A stretch of 64,000 nucleotides of DNA from Xestospongia bergquistia (lineage: Eukaryota; Porifera; Demospongiae; Haplosclerida; Petrosiidae): the NCBI GenBank assembly GCA_963965975.1, contig OZ014418.1, positions 6,336,775 to 6,400,774 of the forward strand. Direction: 5' to 3'. A program made the translations under genes and the position numbers. Below, one piece after another: positions 1-12,205 of the stretch (its first letter is position 1; every line of letters starts with the position of its first letter). Under the pieces are notes generated by a model that saw nothing but the letters and a program-made list of their open reading frames with translations, was not told the DNA's origin and ran no database searches.

Positions 1-827
1 TAATGTTGAGATAGATAATCATATTTCTTTTACTTTCAAAGATGTTAATGGTTCTATTGAACTAGTTCTTGGAAAAGAACAAGAGCATCCATATGATGGA
101 TGGAATATCGCCCACATAGTATCCCATCAAGAGTATGTTATTACTTTGTTATACTGTCATTTGATATAGTTTTATATTTACAGGTATCAAAACGTGATGT
201 AGACAGGTTTGGTACTCAATCTCCTCCATTTTTTCCCTCTACACTTATAACAATATCTGTACATGACAGTTCAAGTACTGTTAGTGGCATAGACTATAGT
301 GTACCATTGAAAGGAGTGGAAACAGATATTATGAAGATATGTATTGTCAGATCTCTCACTGGCTATACTGGTAAGAACTTTCATTTATTGTTTAAATTAA
401 GTTTAATCCTTATTTAGATAGAGGCTCAGTAACGTCAGCTGGGGTTGATTTTCAATCCATTGGTAGGTATAAAATGTATACCACAATACAATTATAAATT
501 TCATCTCTAGTTAATAATGATCCATCTGAAGTATTTCGAAAACAATTTGCAAAACTTTGTGATGCCATTGAAGCTAATCCTCTTCGTGTTGCTAATGGAC
601 TCAATTCTGATGGACTGGTAACTCCAAGTATCAGGAAAGACATTAAAAGTATGAGTGGTACATCATATGATAAAGCTGATGCAATAGTTGAAGAGCTTCA
701 AAGACAAATAGATGCTGACAGTAATCCAGTCCAATTTCTATTAAAGATTTCTAAGTTTCTTCAAAACCAAAAAGACAAGGTCCTCAAAGATATTGGTAAT
801 GAAATAATGAACCAACTAGGTCAATAA
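1..827 (+). CDS. 3' end of a ZU5/UPA-like/CARD-like death-fold gene (partial, one frameshift)
   Basis: Only the last four exons are in the window: 1-132 (5' cut), 184-370, 418-462 and 511-827 (stop TAA 825-827). They match the last exons of gene E at 39071-39920, so this is the preceding member of the array. Exons 1-132 and 184-370 encode the conserved block after the ZU5 domain; the last exon encodes a helical death-fold of about 105 residues beginning VNNDPSEVF and ending NEIMNQLGQ. Compared with C, E and H, the first exon lacks one base near positions 106-112 (between GATGGATGG and AGTATCCCATC), which shifts the frame. This copy may therefore be dead, or the base may be a sequencing error. 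Exon boundaries follow GT-AG signals and paralogue alignment. The family is clear; its expression is not known. Confidence 0.65.
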
Positions 828-2188
828 CTTATAGTAACATTAATATCTTGTACATATAATAATACAACACACAATACTGTCAATTCCCATATAATGACCA
901 GATGTACTATCACTTAGTGTTAGTATTTTTTTGTATTTTACTAACTCAAAATTCAATTAACAAATTTGATAATAATTGAATACAGTAACAATATTCAAAA
1001 GAGTATGTAAACTAAAATGACTACAAAGCTGTCTTATAGTGTAGTCTATATCTGGTCATCAGGTCTTTACTCATTACCAGCTGATCTAGTAGACAGTTTA
1101 GATCTCTTAGAGGAACTAGTAGATGAAGTACTCTCACGTTTGGTACCACTTCCTGTAGTAGGAGAGGTATGTGTTTGTAGTGATGATGATGTTGATGAGA
1201 GGGAAGGAGGGAGAGGTGTGGCTAAAACACATGATATCCCAGAACTAGGAGGAGTTGGTGCAGATGATCCGGTTCCTGAGGCTGCAGCATTGTTCTGTCT
1301 AGCAGTAACAGCAGCTGTTAGAGCTCGAAGTTGTTGTGATTGCATGAGTAGTGCCATATGAAGTGCAGCTGGAGAAGCCGTGGGAAAGGAGGAGTTAGCT
1401 GACGAGAAGAGATTAGTATAGGCTGTAGCAGTGGAACTTGGTAATACCATCTAAAAAGAAAAAGGAGACATTTTAAAGAGTCAATGATTTTATTTAAATA
1501 TTGCTAATACCTGTGGTTTAGGAGTTGTAGACAGTAAAGTTGTTGTTGATGAAGTAGTCATACCTCCAGCTCCATCAGGGATAAGTTGAAGTAATGCTGA
1601 TGGTCCACTACGGCTAGTGTCTATCTTAGTGACTCTAACAGAACTTGGACGAGAAGTATAAGGAGTGATAGTATCAGAGTCCTCTGATGAGACAGGTTTC
1701 TTAGTAACTTGTGAGGATGGTCCAATTGGTTCACCTTCTAGTAATAGTGGGTTGTGCCATTGTAGATACTGGAGTTAAAATGTAAGATGGTAGAGCAGAT
1801 GATTTGCGGATTTGTCACTGATGTCTTGATAAGTTTACTAGGAGACACATGTTTGGTTGACGAGGCTGGTGTGTAAAGTCTAGATCGAGGAAACAAAGCA
1901 ATATTTAGTCACTGGCTACATGACACTTATCACACTTATACTTACATGCTTATACACACTTATTACAAATGTTGATCTAATACATGAACTTGCATACTTG
2001 TGTTATCAATTCAATAAGTCTCTGGCAATAAAAGACTGGCAAATGATCTCAGCAAATCTTGGACTACTGTCTACTAACTTATTAATATTAATATGAATAA
2101 TACAGTCATCAAAAAGGAGGAGTTAGAATTACGTGAGGGAATATTCCTGGGAGATTTCCTCAATATTTTTGATTCCATATTTGCAAAG
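828..2188. other. Intergenic region between the partial gene and gene A
   Basis: No plus-strand gene of the array is seen here. The interval holds the antisense Ser/Thr-rich gene fragment at about 1067-1730 and a decayed continuation to about 1880. A stretch just upstream of gene A (2093-2188) is open in frame with A and starts with its own ATG. Confidence 0.6.
1067..1730 (-). pseudogene. Antisense Ser/Thr-rich gene fragment, 3' part (two exons)
   Basis: On the minus strand an exon from about 1730 down to 1511 (ending in residues TTPKPQ) is followed by a 60-base GT-AG intron (1510-1451) and a terminal exon 1450-1067. The terminal exon starts MVLPSSTATAYTNL and ends with a basic stretch SSSKRSKLSTRSAGNE and a stop. 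The product is rich in Ser, Thr, Pro and Ala, like a disordered C-terminal tail; KRSKLSTR could be a nuclear localisation signal. I do not recognise the family. The same fragment occurs at 40161-40930 and in shorter form at 31190-31460; part of it lies inverted at 19990-20165 and 59165-59315. The plus strand is also open over 1017-1361, but the splice structure and the longer frame favour minus. Upstream sequence (1730-1880) is frameshifted, so I treat it as a relic carried along with the array. Confidence 0.5.
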
Positions 2189-2390
2189 ATGATAGATATC
2201 AGTCAATGGAGAACTAGTATAGGCCTATGGTATCATAGTACACAAAGAACCAGCACAAATGGAGGATTATTATGGTCAGAAAGATCACTAGATGTGGATG
2301 ATGGCTACCTTGCCACATTATCATTGATATTGTTTATTTCATTACTCCTTATTTTAGCTGGTGATATTGAACTCAATCCTGGACCTACAG
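2189..2390 (+). other. 2A (ribosome-skipping) signal exon of gene A
   Basis: One exon encodes 67 residues beginning MIDISQWRTSIGLWYHS. It has a hydrophobic stretch of about 18 residues (around 42-57) and then GDIELNPGP, matching the 2A consensus D-V/I-E-x-N-P-G-P. In known 2A elements no peptide bond forms between the last Gly and Pro. Only Thr and part of a Glu codon separate the Pro from the phase-1 exon end, so the exon is a self-contained cassette. Confidence 0.85.
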
Positions 2391-5300
2391 GTATAATACT
2401 TGTATTAAAACATTACTATATTTTTATGTCCCTGCCATTTACTTCAATAGAATTGACATCTAGCAATGCCCTACAACTTCTCATTGATAATGACTTTAAT
2501 ATTAAAGATAAATGGATTGAATTAATTACTCTGCTATGTGTCTCATTAGAGGAGAGGGAAAGACTAGAGACAATGGCCAGCAGTGATCAAGATTTTCACC
2601 ATGCTTTAGAGGAGGGTTTACAATTGTGGATTACAAGCACCACTGACCCATCTTGGAAAGAACTCATTTCAGCTGTTGAGAACTGTGGGGATATGGATAT
2701 AGCTACTACAATGAGAAAACAACTAGAAACTAAAGAAGAAGGTATGTGTTCTATGTAATGTAAGGTAATTCTAGAACTTATATCATTTTAACAATAGCCC
2801 AACCTCTAAACCTCAAGTATCCTATAAGAATAACCACTTTGTTTACTTTGTATATGCATAGTCCAAACTTTCCTACAGGAGAGTACCTGGTAGGTATACA
2901 CCCATAATCACATACTTAGAGATCTTTGCTAGAATCTAGTGAACATTGTAGTTAATAATAACTTAATAACTTAGTCCTTAAAGGTAAGAGCAGTACCATC
3001 AAAATAATCTTAGGACAATTTTTACTATTATATTCTTGTTTTATTGTATAGATTATATTACAATCTCTGAACTGGACAATGTATTAGAACAGATAGGATC
3101 ACTAGAGTGGGAGGAGATAGATGAACTAGGTGAGACCATTCAGACCCAGGATACGAGAGACTCTATTTTTGCTGATGCCATAAATCCTGCAACAACTCTT
3201 AAGAAGTTACTAGAGAACACAATAACTAATTCTTGCCTCACCTCAACTGATCTCATTAGAAATCTTGCAATTATGAAGAAGTTCTCATCAGCTTATGCAA
3301 TATGGTGTCATCATTCGTCATCCTTGAAAGGTACAGTTATTATTTATCAATCAATTAATTGACTAAAATGCTCTAAAATAATATGATATTGAGTAAGCAG
3401 TCCTATGTACAGTATAAGATGAATCAGCCATGTTCCTAATAACACTACAAATGTTAATCTCCTCACATATATTCATATAATATAATATTTATTATATCTA
3501 TACAATGTAGATCAACCAGTTCTACTCCCACAGTTGTTAAGATATGTCAATGATGTGTCCATTGATGATCTACCCTTCCCTGGACTACAACTAGATATCT
3601 CTAAAGAGGAACTCTATAGAAGTGATTATCAGTCTCATCCTAAGATAGTTATCTGGGACTACTGGCTTAGAGAGAGTTATAAAACATCAGGAAAAACAGT
3701 ATATTGGAAGGAGGTGATCACTGCTGTTGATAATAGTGGTCACAAGGAACTTGCTATGAAGATGTGGAAATACAACATCTATTGTTATGTTTTATCACGT
3801 AAGAGACAGCAATTATATTTTCAAAGTTTACTAGTTAATTAATACATTGTAACTACCACACCTCTCATTAATAAAAGTTAAATTTAAACCTTCTACTAGC
3901 ATTTTGACAATTTATAATTTTTCAGCTGATTTTACAATTTTAAAACCCCAATGTTAGCTTTCACAACATTCATTGATTTTTTATACTATGAAACCATATA
4001 TCTTAGATAGTATAATATATGCTACATTATGTAGCATAATATTTTGAACAATATAACCATCTATAATGCAAGGAATTCCCACTGATTATTATAATATCAA
4101 AGTAAGACATTAGCAATGTTTTTGTTTTGACAGACTTACCACTATTGTAAAATAAAAGTGGTTTGTTTGAGGTCACAGCAAATCCAAAATCAAAACAGAG
4201 AAGAAGTTTTTGGAAACACCTGTGACTGAATTATAATTGTTAGCTCACACAAATCACTATCTGATTACATATATCATGTGATTGAACACATTTTATGTAA
4301 TAATGTGTTAACAAATCAACTTATTATTTACAGGATCATTATGCACCATACCTTATAACCTCATTGACTGTGAATACATTCGTTATTGTAAGTTATGTTT
4401 GTCTATGTATTATGTTACCAAACACATATAAATCACACAGAAAATATATAAAATCAACTTTTCATGGATAGTTAAGCTTTTTTACTTTTTGTATAAGTAA
4501 ATATCTTCAAAAGAAATGATAATAATTGTTGACTGTGTGTTTAATTATTGAAAGTCAAGAATTTTCATATTTTGGGTTGCTCATGGACTGATTATGTTCA
4601 TGACACCAATTCCTATAACAATTTTATATTTGCATCCTATACTTTTTTGTAAGACACTGACTTCACAAAAAGCACTGATTAGAGATTCAAAGGTCTATGA
4701 TTGGTAGCAATGTCAGTAGATGATTATAGCTATATAATGCAAGAAATGTAGTCTGAAGCAAGCAAGAAGCTTCTAGCATTATCAGTCACACCCATTGTTG
4801 TAACATTCATAGTTAAACTTAATAAATTTCATTGGTTGATATAAAGATGTGGTTTAATTTCATTTATTGATCTCTAAAGTTGTATACAACAATATATTGA
4901 AATTGTGAAAGTGAACATATACATATAGTTCAAAATGATTATAGGATCATCTGATATGTTCATGCCACAATGCTTTATGGTAGTTGCATGTGGTCTTATG
5001 TATATGATAGGTAATATTTATGATAGCCATAACACATTATACCAGTCCATGACCTTACTTCATTATTTCACACTATAGGTAAGTATACATATAAAAAACC
5101 TATACTTGATGACTTACTTGTTGAGTTAAGTAATATCAATATAGACTTTTACAACAATATATTGAAATTGTGAAAGTGAACATATACATATAGTTCAAAA
5201 TGATTATAGGATCATCTGATATGTTCATGCATATGCCAGGCAATAAAATCATTATATTACAAGTAGTTTATGTATGTATATATTCAATTTGTGCATGTAA

Positions 5301-8300
5301 TGATGCTTCAAACTTTGTACACAATGCTTTATGGAGTTTTGGTCTTATGTATATGATAGCTATAATATTTACGACAGCTATATATAATACATTATACCAG
5401 TAAAGTCCATGACCTTACTTCATTATTTCACACTATAGGTAAGTCTACATATAAAAAACCTATACTTGAAGACTTACTCGTTCAGTTAAATAATATCAAT
5501 ATAGATATTTTCCTGCTGGGTGTGGGATTGAAAGTACCAGTTGATGTGCTTAATCAGATTAAACAAGAATGTCAAGGGCACCATGGTACGAAGTATAAGC
5601 TAAAGGTGTGTGAGTACTGGCTAAAATGTTGTCCTGAGGACACCTGGGAAGAGGTGATTGTTACTCTAATGAGAACTGGATATATTAAAAATATCAGAGA
5701 ATCTATATGGAATCTAAGAATTTACCAACATGAAAGTAAGAATTAAGTTGATATTTCAATACATATATAGCCTTTATTCAAAGACATGAAAGAATATTTA
5801 ACCCTACACTAACTGTGTTTAGTCATCAGGTGAATTCCTCAAAAGGTATTGGATGTTTGGTATAACTCCTAGAGATCAAAACTCCATATTCACCTTAATT
5901 AATTGTAGTACTAGTAAATGGTTAATGATTACAAGCCTATACCACTTAGTACTACATAAATATAATTCATATATTCATTAGATGAATAAAAGGCATCATG
6001 GGATAAGCATGAACAAGGGAAGGATCACCCCCAATACATATATTAATAGAGCTGCTCATGAACTGTACCCATGTTTGTCTTCTTTGCTCTCTTTGTAGCC
6101 ATTTATACTGCTAAACTCTTTCATCTGTCTCTCTTGACTATACATATTTGTTATAAATGTACAAATAGAATAAATTACATATGGCTAGTTTGTCTTACAA
6201 ATGGGATATATGTACTATAAAAGAATATATCAAACAAATAAACAGAGTAGAAAACCCCAGGGTGGGCTTGCTCATGATATACTTGCCAATTATAGTCAAT
6301 CACCACTCCATTTGTATCTAAGCAAGCCAATGAAAATTTTTGATTAACATTTTATCACTCCTTTCTTTTTTATCACTTTCATCCAATATAATAATAGACA
6401 CTATTGTCATATCTATATTAATTCACTATCTATTATATAATTAAGTGTCATTATTTAATTTATAGTGGGTGAGCTAATGATTGAAGATATGATGTTCCTA
6501 CTTCCATCTAACCTGGATATATACTTACTGGGTACTCTTTTCAAAGTACCATTATCAGTATTAGACAAAATTGATGTCAAAGATATGGAGAAGAGTCGTT
6601 TAGAATTCTTTAAACATCTCTTATCTACTAATCCTTCACTTACTTGGGCAGTATTTACAGATATACTCATTAAGATGAAAAGAGCAGATATTATTTTAAT
6701 ACTGAAGAATAAATATGGCATTACAGTGGATAATATCTCTTCTCAAGGTATTTAGAATTTATTGTTACTTTTTAGTAAGCATATTCCATTAATGATATTA
6801 TAATGATAATTGTTATGTACTATTTATTCATTTCAGATTTATTCTATTGTTGTATATGACTTTTAAGAGTAACAATTGAAATTAATCCGGATAAAGTAAC
6901 CAACTAAGTACTCTGAACTGATTGGAGCATAAACGCTTGTAGCATCTACAAGTTAATCCATTGCATATAGCGATAACATCATGTACCATCAAAGTAATCT
7001 CAGGACAATTTGTACAATTATAATCTTGTTTATTAATGAACATGTCAATCATAAATTAATCATTCATACAATAGTCCTATAATTTTTTGGACCACAAGCT
7101 AACTATATACATGGTTAATTTTTTTCATCATTTTATTGTATTGTTGTATGCAACAAACAAAGTGACAAAATGGCATTAAACCACATCTTTTAATTGCTGG
7201 TAAAGAAGATTATTTTATTTACTATACTGCAACCACTATGATAATAGGTGTGACTGATAATGATAGAAGATTCGTACTATATAGCATACATCTCTCAATA
7301 TTTTTAGCATTATGTATAGCTGTATGCTAATTTTTCAATCTTTTAGCTCTAGTCAATGTTTCATCTTAAAGTCAATATCTTCCAAAACAAATGATTTTTT
7401 CAATTATAATCTTGTTATTTATATAACACACATTGATCAGTCAGTATTATATATTGTATACTATTTATATTTTATAGGTTTGCAAGATTTAAATAATGAA
7501 GAATGGAGGATAGCAAGGAAGAAGCACCAACGTCAGTTTAAGCTATATGCAAAAATCAGAGATCAAGAAACTGGTAAGAGAGCTATGAGTTATTAATAAT
7601 TGTGTAGAAATAATGATATCTTTTATTTGTACATAATTTAAATAATTATTATAATTATATTAATAAACATTTAGGCATTTATGTGACTTTGAAGGCTATA
7701 TGTTGACTTGATTATCAAATAGCACGTTTCAATGCATGCAAGAAAGTTTAGAATTATTACAATCTCCCAGCTACCTATTATCTTTGTCAAACATTTCTGT
7801 AGCTATATTCAAGAATAGCAGTAGTAAACGTACTGCTTCCATAATAGTATGATGAGTACTTTTTTACTATCATAGCAATAAAATAACAGTAATTTTTTGT
7901 AGTTCATAGCAAGCATTTAGTGTTTTTCTTATTATAGAAGAATCACTAGTGGAAGAATTAAAAGCAAAGAAATGGAAAACATTAGAGCTTGAAGACAGTA
8001 AGAAATCTTATAATATATTATTTTCAGAACTATATATGTTCAAAAGCAGCCAGAGAAAAATATTAAGAGAAAGCATCATATCCCAAGATACTCACTTCAT
8101 CTTATTTCAATACTTCCCTTGTTTATATTTCCTCATGTTAAGCCAATTCTTTAGTATATTAAGTTAGAGAGTTACTTAGGTTTAGAGTAGAAATGCTCAA
8201 GAAAACATTTGATCAATATAGTTAGATGCCTCCATAAAGTTGATGCATATAATTGCCCAGGCAAACTATTGTACATTATGATAATGTACTTTCTTTTCAG

Positions 8301-8656
8301 ATGATGCTGATATTCTCAAGCTTAGACAAGCCATCAAGAAAGTCCTTATTAAACGATATGATCCGTTACGTGATTTAAGTAGAAAGCGTTTAGATGTATT
8401 AGCTAATGGAATGTATTCAACTGATCTTATTAGCACAGAAGTCCAAAAATCACCTTCATTTGAGGATATCATTAGTGAATTTATAGCAGCAATGGAATTC
8501 ATGGAAACACGTTCCAAACTAGAGGAGCATTGTGTCAAGTTCTTATCAGCCTTTGCTAAATTAGGAGGTGGTTTTACTATAGCTAGTGATACCCTTAAAA
8601 CAGATTGGATTGAAGTGGGTAGAGCTGAATGTGGACTAGAACTAAAACTTGACTGA
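2189..8656 (+). CDS. Gene A: 2A-signal, five death-domain-like modules, coiled coil, CARD-like protein
   Basis: Ten exons inferred: 2189-2390, 2451-2741, 3052-3330, 3511-3798, 4334-4387, 5439-5735, 6466-6747, 7478-7573, 7938-7997 and 8301-8656. All introns are phase 1 and GT-AG; the joined frame is 734 residues. Residues 1-67 form the N-terminal 2A module (hydrophobic LATLSLILFISLLLILAG, then GDIELNPGP). Death-domain-like helical modules follow at about 68-164, 165-257, 258-353, 372-470 and 471-564; several have the family pattern of a W in the fifth helix (DPSWKELISA, TVYWKEVITA, DTWEEVIVTL). Residues 565-616 are charged and coiled-coil-like; 617-734 form a terminal death-fold starting ADILKLRQAIKKVL. 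There is no ZU5 domain, unlike B-E. Skipping at the 2A site would release everything after NPG as a cytosolic protein starting with Pro (established 2A chemistry; not shown here). Start: ATG 2189 is shared with C and F; an in-frame ATG lies at 2093. F is its copy. Confidence 0.72.
5078..5145 (+). pseudogene. Truncated duplicate of a death-domain exon start in gene A
   Basis: After an acceptor (CACACTATAG), the first 68 bases of the exon found intact at 5439 are repeated. They break off at AATATAGACTTT and run into a second copy of the upstream intron (from about 5147). This is the footprint of a local tandem duplication of about 260 bases (4886-5145 against 5147-5510). The duplicate has no donor site and is probably not used. 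Confidence 0.6.
5140..5500 (+). repeat. Intron/exon patch nearly identical to gene D (24200-24560)
   Basis: By eye the roughly 350 bases from ACAACAATATATTG through the first part of the death-domain exon are the same as 24207-24560. This includes an intronic 67-codon open frame (5200-5403 and 24257-24460, starting MIIGSSDMFMHMP). Sequence on either side differs more. This fits recent gene conversion or unequal exchange between A and D. Confidence 0.65.
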
Positions 8657-9547
8657 CATCCTTAATTACTAGCAAAGTCTTATGTATAATTTGAGAGAAT
8701 ACAATTTGTCAAATTTAATCATGTCTTATCTAGATAGTGTGACATGATGATTCTACGTTGATAATGATTAATGTTAAGTGTTTTCTTTTAGTTATGATTT
8801 TGTTAATTAGTCACACCTTAACTGACATCCTTAATTATAAGCACCAGCAAGTATAATTTGAGAGAAGACAACATGGAGAGTGTAACATGATGATTCTGAA
8901 TTGATACAATATGAATTTATGGTACACCCAATTTAAACAGCAGGTGAAGAATTTTATGTAGACATTTTAATCTTTGGGATAAGTGTAGAAAATGTAGTTG
9001 TAGATGAACATGGGTGTTCAAGCTAGTTCCTCATTCCTGAGTTCCAAGTACATGCATGACACAATAAAGATGTTTTATAGTGTCCAATTAATTTATTATT
9101 AATTATAAGAATATGACATGGAATATAATAGGATTTGTAATAAATTATTATTTTAGCAGGAAAACATCCACATAATTATAGCACATCATCATTGGGTGAC
9201 TTGCAAATAAAATCTCAGTTTATTGACTTGCTGAATCTACAAAATGAATGAATGCCTTGTAAAAGTGTGTGAACTTATTAAAGTTAAGAAAGTGTATCCT
9301 GTTACTCAAACTAATTATGTTGAATGCTGCTGAAATTGCTATTATATATGTGCATGTTATATAGCAGCTGTTCTCTGGCAGCCTCTATCTTCAATGCAAT
9401 TCATTCTTTTGATTGGAACAAAATCCAATCTCTATTAGCATAGTATCTGGCCCTAGAACTAACTTTTGAATATTTTGTTAAATTTGAATAATGTATAAGT
9501 CTATCTATAATAATCAATGAATATTGAATACTGTTTCCTCGTGCAAC
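8657..9547. other. Intergenic region A-B
   Basis: No gene seen. A short tandem repetition occurs near 8645-8700 and 8815-8880 (CTGACATCCTTAATTA... then ATAATTTGAGAGAA). A possible polyadenylation signal AATAAA lies at 9063-9068, about 400 bases after the stop of gene A; this is weak evidence. The region recurs almost unchanged at 47825-48715. Confidence 0.45.
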
Positions 9548-9755
9548 ATGATAGATGTTTGTCAATGGAGGGCTAGTATAGGCCTATGGTATCATTGCCA
9601 GAATCCACAAGCAACTAGAAGAGATATATTAATAGGATCGCTATGGTCAGGAGATGAGAATGATGGTTATCTGACCTCGTTATCTCTGACATTGTTTATT
9701 TCATTACTCCTTATTGTAGCTGGCGATATTGAACTCAATCCTGGACCTGAAACAG
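9548..9755 (+). other. 2A signal exon of gene B
   Basis: Encodes MIDVCQWRASIGLWYHC at the start, the hydrophobic LTSLSLTLFISLLLIVAG, then GDIELNPGP, and ends in a phase-1 donor after Glu-Thr. The protein differs from that of A at many positions in the N-terminal half, but the hydrophobic and 2A parts are conserved, so selection seems to act there. Confidence 0.83.
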
Positions 9756-12084
9756 GTAAAATATGAGTAATATGACTCTATTCTATGCCATTAACTGTTA
9801 CTAGTTCAAGTAGTGTTAAGTGTTTATTTCGATTTGGTTTGTTTACTTTTATATCAATCTAAATAAAAATGTCAAATGTTAGATGGAAGTATAATTCAAA
9901 CTACTATACAACTGGTTATATTATTAGGAGAGAAACATTTTGATAAAATAGTTGAGAATAGATGCTATGAATAAAATTTAATTGACAATTACAAATCTCA
10001 AGGTATCATTATTAATTACATATTCATGTTAGGTGGGGCATAACCATTATTCCTTATCAATTGAAGAAATGAAATTCCATAGAATCAACTGTGTATACTT
10101 CACAGTTATTATTAGTTAGTATTGTCTTGTCTTTGTAGTACTTGTATTAGAAGATGTTCTGAAAGAAATTCAAGGAATTATTACATGGCCTCAACTTGGT
10201 CTAGTCCTTAACATTGAGAAGGAAATGATTGAACGAACAGCTCAGCTGTTTGGAGGAGATGAGGAAAGAGCTCTTCAGCATGTTGTGACCAACTGGTTGG
10301 ATAATGATCCTGATGCATCTTGGGAAAAGTTAGCAAAGGCTGTGATGAGGATACCAATGTTAAGACAAAAAGGAGCTCAACTTTATAGCAAATATGTGTC
10401 AAAAGGTTATATACAGTTTACAATAACTTAAATATTGTGATATATTATAACAAGAATGTTTCACATAGTACTTGTTATTTCATTTTTTTGCAATATAATA
10501 TATTTTTAGATCTCACAGCAGATGCTGTTTGTATAGAACTAGAAGATTTGGTACAGGACTGGTTCCAACTATGATACATGTTTCTTTGTAATTCTCAATG
10601 TGTTCGAGAAGCAGGAACAGGTGACTCCAATGAAGAAAAATGAAGGAATGTTATAGGATATTGGTTAAAATCTGATCCTATTGCCAGTTGGGAATTAGTT
10701 GCTAGAAGGATTGAAGATTGCTTTCCACAACATGAGGCATTAGCTGATGAAATACGAAAGAAGTATCTTCCTAAAGTTGACACTACACCATTAATAAGGC
10801 CACCAACACCAGGTAATGCTAATCATTTTAATAGAGTTTATTATCAATCTATTCTCCTTAAATGTTATAGAACCTGACACTGAGTTAACTGTAAAAACAG
10901 CTTTTATAGCAACTCAAGGTGTTGATGATTGGTATGCCCTGGGTTGTTTCCTCAATTTAAAACCGGAGGAACTTATAGATATTGAAGAAGAACACACTTG
11001 ACCTGACCAATGTCGTAATGCAGTCCTTCAATTATGGCTAGAGGAACATCCTGCAGAATGGGTAGATCTAGCTAATGCACTTCGCTGTATGCCACAACAT
11101 GTTGGAAAGTCAGAAACAATACGAACCAAATATTGTAAGTATTTTATAATTACTGTAACTGTTTATTACATTAACAACTTGTGATATAGGTATAAAAACA
11201 GTTTCAGAGGAATCAGATCATACTACAACTGACCCAGGTAAATAAAATAATGTAATAGAGCCTTTTATACAAACCATGTTATTTTTTGATTATAATATGT
11301 CTGTATTAATATGTTGTATTAAACTAGGAGAGTGACTATTTAATAATGATATAGTCAAGAGTTATTTTCCTATAATGTTTAATATTAAAACAAACAGTTT
11401 CTTTCTTAAATTTAGAAATACTTGAGAAGGTGACCCAATCTATACAGACAGAGCCAATGGAGTTATCAATAGATAAAAATGATATGTCAGTTCAGTTTGA
11501 CTATCTTATTCCAGTCAATGGTACTAATATTATTGTAATAAACCATCATTAACTGATTTTTTCAGATACTCTTCATGGTGTCCAAGTAGGAGGCAAGGAG
11601 TTATTTCTAATTCAAGGAGACTCTCCTCAATCTTTTAACTGGGATGGATATGGTCTAAGGATAAATGTTCCTGAAGGAACTGTATCTTCAACAGAGACCT
11701 GTGAGATAGCAGTTACAGCATTGATTGGTGGACAGTTTACATTTCCTAAAGGAAGTGAGCTAGTCAGTGTTGTATATGCTGTCTCTATTGCTAGTGAGAT
11801 CCAGCAGCCATTGACACTAGAAATACAACATTGTGTCTCTCTGAATACAAGTGAACAGTCTTCCTACATGAAATTTGCCAAAGCTAGTTTTGAACGATGT
11901 TCTCTGCCTTATCAGTTTCATTTGTTAGAAGAAGGAGAATTTCATCCTGATGACCGATATGGAAAGATATCTCTTACAGAATTCTCTTTTATTTGTGAAG
12001 TTTTTATTAATACTGCAGATTTAGAAATAACTAATTCTCCTGCTCCCAGTGAAAGTCATTCTAATGAGATGCCTTCTTCACCTA

Positions 12085-12205
12085 TTGATAATCAAAGTAG
12101 TACTGAAGTTACAAATATTGATACTGAAACTGAAATGCCAAACATTGATGATACTGAAACCGAATTGCCAAAGATTGATACTGAAACTGAAATGGAATGC
12201 ATACA
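12085..12205 (+). repeat. Acidic tandem repeat in the gene B linker (NIDTETEMP-like units)
   Basis: Three imperfect units of about 9-10 codons (NIDTETEMP, NIDDTETELP, KIDTETEME) lie between ZU5 and the UPA-like block. They look like a disordered spacer. The unit is absent from C, D and E, which have Ser/Thr-rich sequence at this place. Repeated identically in G (51261-51381). Confidence 0.7.

Noticed and set aside
2189-2390. 2A motif as evidence of an integrated RNA virus or a non-LTR retrotransposon
   Set aside because: No polymerase, capsid, endonuclease or reverse transcriptase frames are nearby; the exon is spliced to host-type death domains in six genes.
2093-2758. Single open frame through exon 1, intron 1 and exon 2 of gene A
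   Set aside because: The intron (2391-2450) happens to be open here; GT-AG sites and the homologous frames in C, F and H show it is spliced.
10208-10402. Minus-strand open frames opposite death-domain exons (also 6455-6721, 8266-8538, 15207-15428, 16504-16731 and their copies)
   Set aside because: They are shadows of plus-strand exons with consistent splice sites.
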